49,808 bases of DNA, taken from positions 1-49,808 of the forward strand of contig JAETQH010000031.1 in the NCBI GenBank assembly GCA_021770785.1. The letters run 5' to 3'. Source of the DNA: Lachnospiraceae bacterium. Its GTDB lineage: Bacteria > Bacillota > Clostridia > Lachnospirales > Lachnospiraceae. Numbering within the stretch: position 1 is the stretch's first letter; each line of letters begins with the position of its first letter. Of this stretch, positions 8,330 to 18,400 are shown piece by piece. The notes beneath the pieces are model-generated. The model was not told the origin of the DNA and ran no database searches. It saw only the letters and a program-made list of their open reading frames with translations. The position numbers and the translations under genes were made by a program.

Positions 8330-10135
8330 ATGTCAAATGAAAAAATAGAAAATCAGCTGAACCTTGCCTTAGACGCCACGCCGGAAGAGCGGGAAAAATC
8401 TCTGGATTTGGATGTGGGCTTTGAGCCGGAAACAAGAACCTGGGAGGTGATTATAAAATTTTCCGGTACGGCGGAGGAATTAGAGCAGCTGCTAAAGACG
8501 GAGTTCCCTGATTTGTACCCCGAAATGCTTTTTACGAACCTCAGCAATGAATATGCCATTTTGGTGTTGCCGGAGGCTGTGGTGGAGCAGGTGGCGGCGT
8601 TGCCGGAAATTGAATATATGGAAAAACCAAAGAGGCTCTTTTTTGCTGTGAATAACGGAAAAAGGGCTTCCTGCATTTCGCCTTTACAGACGGGAGCCGG
8701 AAACGGGGACGGAAGAAGCCGGCTTTCCGGAATGTCTACCCTTGTGGCAATCATTGATTCCGGGATTGATTATCATCATCCCGATTTCCGAAATGATGAC
8801 GGAACTACCCGGATTCTGGATTTATGGGACCAGACAGTGCCTGCCGGGACGGTGGCAGACCGGAGACGGATGCCGGAGGCGGAAGCGCCGGAGAAGGAAA
8901 CGCCGGAGACGGGTGAGGAAGAAACGCAGGAAGGAGAAAGCGTGTCAGATAGGGAAGAGCCGCCGGAGGGAAAGACAGAGGAACGGTATTTACAGCCGCC
9001 GGAGGGATTTTTTCTTGGGACGGAATTTCCGGCGGAGGTTATTAATCTTGCCTTAGAGCAGCCCACGGAGCAGCAGCGGTATCAGATTTGCCCCAGCAGG
9101 GATAATTCCGGGCATGGTACCCATGTGGCGGGAATCGCAGCGGGAAACGGCAGAGCCTCCGGGGGAAGATATCGGGGCGTGGCATATGAGAGTGAGCTGC
9201 TTGTGGTAAAATTGGGGGTTACAAGGGAGGGAGGTTTCCCGAGAACTACGGAGCTTATGCAGGCGGTGGATTACTGCATTGGAAAAGCACAGTCCTACGG
9301 GCGTCCGCTGGCGTTAAACCTCAGCTTTGGGAATAATTACGGATCCCACTCCGGCACTTCCCTGATAGAAACCTATCTGAATGATATGTCAAACCGCTGG
9401 CGCACTTCTATTATAATAGGAAGCGGAAATGAAGGGGCTGCTGCCATCCATACCTCCGGCAGGGTGACGGAGGGGCGGCAGGAAAGGGTAGAGCTGGCGG
9501 TCAGTGAGTATGAGACGGCATTAAATCTTCAGATATGGAAGTCCTATGCGGATGAGATATCCGTTTCTGTCATTCATCCTAACGGAACGTCCGTAGGACC
9601 TATTAGAAAAATTCAGGGAGCGCAGCGGTACACCATCCAGAATACCCAGCTTTTGTTCTATTACGGTGAGCCAAGTCCCTACAGTCCGTATCAGGAAATT
9701 TACATGGAGTTTCTTCCGGTGGGCGAGTTCATTGATAGCGGTGTGTGGGAAATCAGCCTGATGCCCCAGCGGATTGTACAGGGAAACTATGATATGTGGC
9801 TGCCGTCCGGCGGCGTGCTGAATGCGGGGACGGGATTTTTGTATCCCACAGAGGAAACCACCCTCACCATTCCCTCCACGGCGGAAAAGGTGATTACAGT
9901 AGGAGCGTATGATGCCCTGTATTACCAGCTTGCCTCCTTTTCCGGCAGGGGCTATACAAGAGAAACGAATCAGGTGAAGCCGGATATTGCGGCGCCGGGG
10001 GTGGAGATTACATCCTGCGCGCCGGGAGGAGGGTATGTGAGCCGCAGCGGTACCTCCATGGCGACGCCTTTTGTGACAGGAACGGCGGCGCTTTTTATGC
10101 AGTGGGGGGAGGGAGTTATAATAAGGTTACGTTAG
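8330..10135 (+). CDS. S8 family serine peptidase (Csp-like subtilase), C-terminus replaced at the ICE junction
   Basis: Subtilisin-fold protease with a complete triad: Asp143 in VAIIDSGID, His262 in GHGTHVAG and Ser576 in GTSMATP. An N-terminal propeptide-like region (about 30-110) precedes the catalytic core. A Glu/Pro-rich insert (about 175-235) and a jelly-roll-like insertion (about 385-510) between His and Ser resemble clostridial CspB-type peptidases. Family members continue 50-60 residues past the GTAALFMQWG helix, but here the frame changes to unrelated residues (EGVIIRLR) and stops. I infer that ICE insertion near base 10110 removed the C-terminus. Activity may be reduced or lost. No signal peptide is visible. 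Confidence 0.88.
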   Translation: MSNEKIENQLNLALDATPEEREKSLDLDVGFEPETRTWEVIIKFSGTAEELEQLLKTEFPDLYPEMLFTNLSNEYAILVLPEAVVEQVAALPEIEYMEKPKRLFFAVNNGKRASCISPLQTGAGNGDGRSRLSGMSTLVAIIDSGIDYHHPDFRNDDGTTRILDLWDQTVPAGTVADRRRMPEAEAPEKETPETGEEETQEGESVSDREEPPEGKTEERYLQPPEGFFLGTEFPAEVINLALEQPTEQQRYQICPSRDNSGHGTHVAGIAAGNGRASGGRYRGVAYESELLVVKLGVTREGGFPRTTELMQAVDYCIGKAQSYGRPLALNLSFGNNYGSHSGTSLIETYLNDMSNRWRTSIIIGSGNEGAAAIHTSGRVTEGRQERVELAVSEYETALNLQIWKSYADEISVSVIHPNGTSVGPIRKIQGAQRYTIQNTQLLFYYGEPSPYSPYQEIYMEFLPVGEFIDSGVWEISLMPQRIVQGNYDMWLPSGGVLNAGTGFLYPTEETTLTIPSTAEKVITVGAYDALYYQLASFSGRGYTRETNQVKPDIAAPGVEITSCAPGGGYVSRSGTSMATPFVTGTAALFMQWGEGVIIRLR

Positions 10136-10290
10136 TAAGAAGCCCATAAACAAAGGGGATTCCGCTAATTCAGTCCTAATAAAAAATACTGATTTTATTC
10201 AGAAGTTTGGTTAGGACAGGCCTGTTTACAATCATATTTTGGAGTAAAATCGCATGATGTAGCAATTATATAACATAAGGAGGGTTGTTC
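10110..10290. other. Left end of the ICE (attachment region) and non-coding leader
   Basis: The change from peptidase-like to ICE sequence falls in the G-rich stretch at about 10106-10118. Inside it lies a 7-bp inverted repeat, GTCCTAA (10173-10179) and TTAGGAC (10211-10217), plausible as recombinase arm-type sites. No gene is seen here. The integrase and the other end are outside the window, so the exact attL cannot be fixed and the recombinase class is unknown. Confidence 0.5.
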
Positions 10291-10338
10291 GTGGTAATAA
10301 GCTACAAAATGCAAGAAATGAATTTTTGGTGGGACTAA
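10291..10338 (+). CDS. Putative 15-aa leader peptide
   Basis: A GTG-initiated 15-codon frame follows a strong AAGGAGGG ribosome site and ends Asn-Phe-Trp-Trp-Asp-stop. Its last codons form the 5' arm of a terminator-like hairpin, so a ribosome at the tandem Trp codons or the stop would block hairpin formation. This is the geometry of ribosome-mediated attenuation as known for trp leaders and resistance-gene leaders. It precedes the small ORF and parA. Translation and function are inferred. Confidence 0.5.
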   Translation: MVISYKMQEMNFWWD

Positions 10339-10380
10339 ATTAGCCTTCTTCTATGCAGGCTCTTTTCGTCCCGCTTTTTT
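10329..10380 (+). terminator. Attenuator-like hairpin overlapping the leader peptide stop
   Basis: GTGGGAC (10329-10335) pairs with GTCCCGC (10368-10374, one G-U), followed by six T residues. An inner stem is AGCCT (10342-10346) with AGGCT (10357-10361). It would terminate transcription into the ICE operon unless a ribosome covers the 5' arm. Confidence 0.6.
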
Positions 10381-10456
10381 CGCCCGGAAAAAGGCTGGAA
10401 AAGGAAATTGCAGGATAGAGGCTGCTTTAGCTGCCACACAAAGACAAAGGAGGTAA

Positions 10457-10567
10457 GTGAAAAGTCCTATTTTTATCCAAGTGTCATATGAAATTGACAC
10501 CATGGGCAATCGCCAAGGTTCAGCAAGCCTGACCTTGGCTCGTTGCCTGCATGAGAATCAAATGTAA
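10457..10567 (+). CDS. Small ORF (36 aa) upstream of parA
   Basis: A GTG-started frame with a near-perfect ribosome site (AAAGGAGG, 5 bases upstream). The product has 36 residues, is mildly polar and contains no recognised domain. The second half of the frame coincides with a strong hairpin: CCAAGGT and ACCTTGG arms, extended by GGCAA and TTGCC, at about 10505-10547. The DNA may therefore matter as RNA structure rather than, or as well as, protein. It could be a second regulatory leader for parA. Confidence 0.45.
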   Translation: MKSPIFIQVSYEIDTMGNRQGSASLTLARCLHENQM

Positions 10568-10609
10568 CCAAAATAACAAATTCAACAAGTGGAGGAAGGA
10601 AGCAATAGA

Positions 10610-11434
10610 ATGGGCAAGGTGTTAGGAATTGTAAACAGAAAAGGCGGGGTAGGTAAGACCACGACCGCCACAACCCTGTCATATCTGCTGTCTAAGGAAG
10701 GCTGTAAGGTCGCATTGATTGACTTTGACGGGCAGAGGCACACAACGAAACTATGCGGAGTGAACGCACCGGAGCAGCTTTCCGTGACAATCTATGATAT
10801 TTTGAAGTGTATCGTGATGAATGAGGAACTGCCGGACAAGGAGTGCTACATGATAAGGACAGAGGCAGGAGTGGATTTAATCCCAGCAAATAACAAGCTG
10901 GATAACTTTGATAAGCTGATGTGTGACACGGATTTTGCAGAATACAAGCTGAAAGAGTTTGTTGATACCATTAAGGATCAGTATGATTATATCCTCATCG
11001 ACGGGATGCCGAAGATGGGGACAGCCATGATAAACGTGATGATATGCGCTGACAGCCTGATTATTCCGGTACAGTCGGAAACGCTGGCGGTGGAGGGAAT
11101 GGCAGAGTTTTTAAGGGCTTTCCACAGAATCAAGAGCCACGCAAATGCAGGACTGGAAATCGAAGGAATCCTTATTACCATGGATAATGAACGTACAAGG
11201 GTATCAAAGCGTGTGAAAGCGCAGTTACAGCAAGCACTTGGGGAAAAAGTGCGTATCTTTACGAACAGTATTCCCCGGTCTATTAAAGTGCCGGAGGCTG
11301 TGGAGTATGGTATGACAATCTGTGAGTATGAACCGGATAATCCGGCGGCGAAAGCCTATGAAAAATTTGTAAAGGAGTTGATGGGAAATGGCGACCAGAA
11401 CACCAAAGATACCGGCAAGAAATACATTGCTTAA
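10610..11434 (+). CDS. ParA family partition ATPase (Soj-like)
   Basis: Deviant Walker-A ATPase of 274 residues with KGGVGKTTT at about residues 11-19, the Walker A' region around LIDFDGQRHTT and Walker B at YILIDGMP. With ParB it should stabilise the excised circular ICE. The ATG at 610 (mod 10000) was chosen because GGAGGAAGG lies ten bases upstream and because family members begin right at the first beta strand; an in-frame GTG 21 bases earlier adds only polar residues. First large gene of the ICE operon; overlaps parB by 47 bases. Confidence 0.93.
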   Translation: MGKVLGIVNRKGGVGKTTTATTLSYLLSKEGCKVALIDFDGQRHTTKLCGVNAPEQLSVTIYDILKCIVMNEELPDKECYMIRTEAGVDLIPANNKLDNFDKLMCDTDFAEYKLKEFVDTIKDQYDYILIDGMPKMGTAMINVMICADSLIIPVQSETLAVEGMAEFLRAFHRIKSHANAGLEIEGILITMDNERTRVSKRVKAQLQQALGEKVRIFTNSIPRSIKVPEAVEYGMTICEYEPDNPAAKAYEKFVKELMGNGDQNTKDTGKKYIA

Positions 11435-12443
11435 TTCTTCTCTGGACGGTATGGACGACCTCTTTGATTTCAAGACCAAGGAAGAATTAAGCCAGCCGGA
11501 GGAGAAGAACGGAGGAACGGGAATCACGGAGATGGACTTTGCTGTGATGGAGCCGCTTCCAAATCACAAGTTCAAGCTTTATACCGGACAACGGCTTTGG
11601 GACATGGTAGACAGCATCCGTGAGTTCGGTATCTTAGAACCACTCATCGTGTGGGTGCATGATGGAAAAAACACGATTTTAAGCGGACATAACAGACAGA
11701 ATGCGGGAAGCATCGCCGGACTTACCAAAGGTCCGGTCATCATCAGGGAAAATCTGACTTATGAGGATGCTGTTCTGATTGCGACAGAGACAAATCTGCG
11801 CCAGCGCTCCTTTGATGATTTAAGCCCTTCTGAAAAGGCATACTGCCTGAAACAGCACTATGACGCTATCAAGAGTCAGGGGCGGAGAAATGACCTGATA
11901 AAAGAGATTGAAGAACTCGTAAACCCGCATGAAATCGGGGAAAACGGGACTTCGTTGGAAAACCCAAAGAAGTCAGATGCAGGGGCAGCCGTCAGCGAGG
12001 AATATGGATTAAGTAAAGACCGTATTGCACGGTATCTCAGGATAGCAACTTTAATCACACCACTGCTTGACTGTCTGGACGCAAAGACACTTGGCTTTGA
12101 AGCAGCCTATGATATTTCATTTGTGAAAGAAGAAATGCAGCCTGTGATTGCGGAATTGATTGCGAATGATAACTGCCGCATAGATACCAAAAAATCAACG
12201 CTGATACATGACTATGCTAAGAAAGGCAAGCTGACTGAGGAACTGATACGGCAGATTATTACCGGAGAAAAAACGAAGGCTGCAAGAAGCAGCAGTCCGA
12301 AACCCATCAAAATCAAGGAGACAGTCATTAACAGATTTTTTGGCAGCGAGCAGAGCAGAAAGGAAATCGAGGATACGATTGTAAAGGCACTGGAGTTTTA
12401 TTTCGCTCAGAACAGCGAAAATCCGGAGAAAAAGGTTGGGTAG
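11388..12443 (+). CDS. ParB/Spo0J-like partition protein
   Basis: Protein of 351 residues. The ParB N-terminal (CTPase/sulfiredoxin-like) domain covers about 55-150, with the motif LSGHNRQNAG in place of the usual GERR box and ETNLRQR behind it. A helix-turn-helix region follows (about 165-235, SEEYGLSKDRIARYLR). The first 50 residues are disordered. It presumably loads at parS-like sites and stimulates ParA; no parS palindrome was identified. Its start lies inside parA and its end overlaps the giant gene by 8 bases, indicating coupled translation. Confidence 0.9.
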   Translation: MATRTPKIPARNTLLNSSLDGMDDLFDFKTKEELSQPEEKNGGTGITEMDFAVMEPLPNHKFKLYTGQRLWDMVDSIREFGILEPLIVWVHDGKNTILSGHNRQNAGSIAGLTKGPVIIRENLTYEDAVLIATETNLRQRSFDDLSPSEKAYCLKQHYDAIKSQGRRNDLIKEIEELVNPHEIGENGTSLENPKKSDAGAAVSEEYGLSKDRIARYLRIATLITPLLDCLDAKTLGFEAAYDISFVKEEMQPVIAELIANDNCRIDTKKSTLIHDYAKKGKLTEELIRQIITGEKTKAARSSSPKPIKIKETVINRFFGSEQSRKEIEDTIVKALEFYFAQNSENPEKKVG

Positions 12444-15400
12444 AGAAACTTACCTTGCAGACCTGTACTGTCAGTCAGTACAGGCATTGACACAGAACAG
12501 GACAGAGTGGATGGGGCTTTTGTCCAGTGTGTCAAAATACTACAAGATGTCCTTTGACAAGAACGTGCTTATTTATGTGCAGAGGCCGGATGCAGGACTT
12601 CTTGCAACGAAGATGGGCTGGGAGAAGCAGACCGGAAGATATTTGAAAGCCGGATCCAAAGGTATCGGCGTTGTGGATATGAATAATCCGAAAGCCACGC
12701 TTGCTTACTATTTTGACCTTGCAGATACCCGTGGAGATTACGAGGGCTTTCGGAAAGCCATGAGTGCCGTTTGGTCTTTGGAGAGGCAGTATCAGCCGGA
12801 AATCTTAGACCGTTTCCATAAACAGTTTGGGACAGACGAAAATAACATTGAAAACTGTCTCTGCCAGCTTGCCGGTATGCAGGCGGATGCATTTCTTGAA
12901 AAATATCTTTCCCGTGTGGAGGTAAAGGATGAGAACAGTGTGCTGTATGGGCTTCCTGCCGGGGCAGTGCAGGCGGAGTTTGCAAAACTTGTATCGGACA
13001 GTGCAGCTTACATTGTTTTCAGGAAATGCGGAATCAGGACAGAGATTTTTGAGGAGACAGGAGCCTTTGAGAATATCAGCCATTTTGGGAGTCTGGAACT
13101 GTTCATGGGACTTGGGTATTATTCCTGTGCCATAGCAAGACCGGTATTGTCAGAGATACATAAACAGATTGAGGAAATCAAGGAAGAAAGGAGCCAGAGA
13201 TATGAGCCGGGAACCGTTAGCGAAACTGGAATACACGAAAGGGGAGGACGGGATGCTGTATCCGAACCTTCAGATATCCGTGAACAAGGAGTACGACATA
13301 AGACCGACAGGGATGTTCGGGAGAAGGTGGAAGGACTACATGAAGTCAAAGCATCCGCAGAGACTGTCGGAGCTGATCGCACTGGGGCAGATAAACGAGA
13401 TGATAGCCAGGGTGGACGAGGAGGCAGAAGCGAAGAAAGAAAAGCTGATACAGCAGCTTCTGGAGGCACAGCCGATGCCGGAGACCGAGGATACGCTGGA
13501 GAGAGCCGGACATATGGAGATGATAACCAGACAGGCGGAGGAGATCATTCTGCACGAGGTAGTGTATCAGCTCCGATAGCGGAAGCCGGTGCATTACGGG
13601 AAAAAGATGTAACACCGGGAGCAAATCTGTCAGCAGAGTCTGAACCCGAGAAAAAGAATACAGAAAAATCATCAGGGGAATCCGAAGCGGAACATACCGC
13701 AGAGGGTTCCTCTTTTCATATTCCGCAGTCAGCGACAAAAGAGAATATCAGGGAGCATAAGGACTGGGCTTCGGTGCAGAGTCTTTTGACAGATACCGGC
13801 GTTTATCCCATGGAACTGTATGACCATATCAATCAGATATTTCATACGGATGCACCTATGGAACAGAAACGGGACGCTGTGCGGGATATTTACCTGGATT
13901 ACGGATTTCAGCAGAGCAGTGACCGGACGCATGGCATCATGCCGGGAAAGGATGAGGCAGACTTCTTTTTCGGTGAGGACGGGTTCGTGCGGCTGTCATG
14001 GGATGTAATTGCATATGCGATTGAATCGCTTATGGAACATGGCGAGTATGTACTTTTTCAGTCGCCCTCAGAGGAAGAAGATGCCATTGGCGATTTCAAT
14101 ATTCCTGATGAAAAAATTTCTAAAGAAATTGATGATATGCAGTCCGGTTCCAGAAAAGGAGATGAAGAAGGGCAGCTCAGCCTGTTTGAACTTTACCCCG
14201 GTCCTTACGCGGATGACGGGAAAGGGGGCGATCAGATACTGCCGGAGGAAGCAGAACTGGAGGAAATAAAGACCGGATATATGCCGTTTCCGGTGGGAAG
14301 CAGGATTGCGTATGACGACCGGATTTTTGAAGTGCTTCAGTATCTGGACGATAACCATACGGTTGAACTGGGCGATATAGAGCAGCTTCAAGGACTTCAC
14401 GGCTATAAGATCAAAGAAAGACTTCCGGTGGTTCTGATTGAAAATGCAGAGTTTCTGCAGCCCAATTACACAGAGGGGGAAGTGGCGCAGGCGGTTGTGA
14501 AGTCCGTAGAGGATAAAGGGCAGAACTATCACTATCAGCCGGAGCATCGTCTGTACGAGGGAGGTCCTAAAGCAAAGTTCCGCAATAACGTGGAAGCAAT
14601 CAGACTTCTGAAACAGTTACAGCTGGAGAACCGTATCGCAACTGCGGAGGAACAGATTATTTTAGCCCGTTTTGTCGGATGGGGAGGCCTTGCAAACGCC
14701 CTGACACCCGGAAAACAGGGATGGGAGAAAGAGTATGATGAGATTTCGGAGCTGCTGACGGAGGAGGAAATGCAGTCGGCGTCTGCTTCCACTCTGACCT
14801 CTTATTATACGGATCAGAAAGTTATCGGGTATATTTATCAGGCACTTTACCAGTTTGGTTTCCGCTCAGGAAACATTCTGGATCCGGCACTGGGGACAGG
14901 CAACTTCTTCTCAGCCCTGCCGGAGAGTATGAACCAGTCAAAACTCTATGGCGTGGAGATTGATCCCATTGCGGGAGGCATTGCAAGGAAATTATATCCG
15001 CAGGCAGACATTCTTATCAAGGGGTATGAGGACACAGAGTTTTCCGACAGCTTCTTTGATGTGGTAGTGGGGAATGTGCCATTTCACAGTATTAAAGTCA
15101 GTGACAGGCGGTATGACCGCTATCACTTCAAGATACACGACTATTTTCTGGCGAAAAGTCTGGATAAGGTAAGAAGCGGAGGCATCCTTGCAGTCATTAC
15201 CTCAAAATATACCATGGATAAGGAGAACCAGTCCGTGCGCAAGTATCTTGCACAGAGGGCGGAACTGATCGGTGCCATCCGCCTGCCGGAAAATGCGTTC
15301 AGACAGATAGCAGGAACGGATGTAATTACGGACATTTTATTTTTGAAAAAACGGGAACAGGAGATCATGCCGGACGAAAGGAATACGCCGTGGCTCTCCG

Positions 15401-18400
15401 TGGAGAGGGATGAAAACGGAATCCCCTACAACAGTTATTTTATCGACCACCCGGAGATGGTGCTGGGGACTATGGTGCAGGAAACCGGTATGTATGGAAG
15501 ACATGATTTTGTGACCTGTAAGCCTTATTCTGACAAGGAATTGGGGGAACTATTAGAGGAGGCAATCGGCAGGCTCCATGGACAGTATGAGGAACCGGAA
15601 AGCGGACTGTCGGACGATAAGGACACGGTTATCAAAGAGTGGCTTCCTGCAACATCGGATGTTAAGAATTACAGTTATACCAAAGTGGGAGAAGTTTTTT
15701 ATTACCGGGAAGATTCCCGTATGTACCGCCAGGAGCTGACGGGGAAGAAGGCAGAGAGGGTGGACGGAATGCTCCGCATCCGGGATGCCTTGCGGGAATT
15801 GATGGATTTTCAACTTCACGGCGATTCGGAATTGGGATGGGAGCTGCCTACTGCGGAGTACGAGAAAAGGCTGAAAGAATTGTTAGACCGCCTAAATCGG
15901 GAGTATGACGGTTATACGAAGAAATATGGGTATCTCAATTCGCAGGGGAATGTCATGGCATTTTCCAAAGATGCAGACGCACCTCTGCTTCGTTCCATTG
16001 AGGAGGAAGTCAAGGACGAGCATGGGAAAAAGGTAAAAGGCGAGTACAAAAAGACGGCGGTATTCCAGAAAGCCACAATCCGGCCAAAGAGTATGCCGAA
16101 AACGGCTGACAATGTGGAAGAAGCCCTGCGGATCACCCTAAATTTCAAGGGAAAATTTGACCTTGATTATATGCAGTATTTGTACCGCAAGGACGGTCAG
16201 ATATGCAGCAAGGAGGGTATTCTGGAGGAACTGGGAGCGCGTGTATATCAGGATCCGGCGAAGTGGAAGCAGGGAGACGCCACGTCCGGCTGGGTGCTTG
16301 CAGAGGAATATCTGAGCGGTCATGTAAAGGAGAAACTGGCGCAGGCTGTTCTTGCGGCAGAGGAGTACCCGGAGTTGTTTGGGCGGAACGTGGAAGCATT
16401 AGAACAGGTGCAGCCGGAACCGTTAAAGCCGGAGGACATCAGTTTCGTGCTTGGTTCCACATGGATACCGGTGAAATATTATCAGGACTTTATGTATGAA
16501 AAGTTTGCAACGAATAAATACAACAGGGAGAATCTGATTCATATTGAATTTGCGGAATATACCGGAACCTATTTCATTACAAACAAAGGAGCGGAGAAAG
16601 ATTCCATTGCAGTAAACAGCACTTATGGAACGGAACGGCTGAATGCATACGAAATCATGGAATATACACTGAACCTGAAAACGGTGGAAGTCCGTGACCG
16701 GCAGGAGTACGAGGACCCGGAGACTGGGGAAGAAAAGGTGCGGTATGTGCTGAACAAGCGGGAAACCCTGCTTGCAAGGGAGAAACAGGCACAGATCAAA
16801 ATGGAGTTTGAATCATGGCTGTTTGCGGAGCCGGAAAGAGGCGCTGCATTAACTTTAGCTTATAATGACCGTTTCAACAACATCCGTCCCAGAACCTACA
16901 ATGGGGATGATCTGATGCTGCCGGATATGAATGATGCCATTACTCTGCGAAAACACCAGCGTGATACGGTAGCCATGGGCATTTACAGTGACGGGAATCT
17001 TCTGGTGGCGCATGAGGTAGGAGCCGGTAAGACCATGACAGCCTGTGCGATTGCTTATGAGAGAAAACGGCTGGGAGTATGCAATAAGCCGCTGATTGCA
17101 GTACCGAACCATACCTTGGAACAGTGGGCGACAGAATTTATGCGGCTTTACCCAAACGCCAACATCTTAGTGGCAACGAATAAAGATTTTGAAAAAAAGC
17201 ACCGCAGGAGATTTGTAAGCCGGATTGCCACCGGGGATTATGACTGCATCATCATGGGACACAGTTCTTTTGAGCTGATTTCTCTTTCCAGAGAGAGGCA
17301 GTTATCTGCCATGCAGGAAGAAATTGATGAGATTACAGAGAAGATCGATGAAATGAAAATGATCTCCGGTAAAACATGGACCTTAAAGCAGATGGAGATA
17401 TTCAGGCATAACTTACAGGGTCGATTTGACAGACTTTACAATGCGGGGAAAAAGGACGATACGATTTCTTTTGAGGAACTGGGCGTGGATAACCTGTTTG
17501 TGGATGAAGCCCATGCCTATAAGAATAATTACAGTTACACCAAAATGCAGAGAGTAGCGGGCGTGGGAGGACAGAGCAGCCAGCGAGCAATGGATATGCA
17601 CATGAAATGCCAGTATATCAATGAGATTACGAATGAACACGGCGTAGTGTATCTGACCGGCACTCCGGTATCTAATTCCATGTCGGAACTCTATGTTATG
17701 CAAAAGACCTTGCAGCCCTCCGAATTAAAGCGCAGGGGACTGCTTATGTTCGATTCCTGGGCAAGCACCTTCGGCAGGGTGGAATCATCGCTGGAAATCA
17801 AACCGGAGGGCTCCGGCTATCAGATGAAAGCCAGATTTGCCAAGTTCCACAACCTGCCGGAACTGATGTCCATGCTGTTTTTAGTGGCAGACATCAAGAC
17901 AGCGGATATGCTGGAACTGCCGGTTCCGAAATTGAAAACGGGAAAGATGCAGGTAGTAAAGACATCCATTACGCCGGATCAGAAAGCAATCATGGAGGAA
18001 CTGGTGGAGCGTGCAGAGGCAATCCGAAATAAGGAGGTGGACAGCAGCGAAGATAATTTTCTAAAACTGACAAACGAAGCGAGACTGCTGTCCGTGGATC
18101 CGAGAATCCTGGATGAAACGCTGGAGAACGATCCGGACACCAAACTTAATACCTGTGCACGAGGTGTAGCAGAAATCTATCATAATACCGAGGAGAACCA
18201 TTCTACACAGCTCATTTTCTGCGATAAGGGAACACCGAAGGCGGACGGAAGATTTAATTTCTATCAGGCAATCAGACAGGAACTGGTGCGGCTTGGAGTG
18301 GAGGAAAAAGAGATAGCTTTCATACATGACGCCAATACAGACACCAAACGGGCAGAACTGCTGGAAAAGGTACGGAACGGAATTGTCCGTGTACTGCTGG

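Noticed and set aside
8742..9056. 104-codon Arg-rich frame within the S8 peptidase gene
   Set aside because: A by-product of the Glu-rich insert read one base out; no family resemblance, unlike the two overprinted frames reported.
10473..10682. Minus-strand frame over the ICE leader
   Set aside because: Antisense to the 36-aa ORF and the parA start, without start signals.
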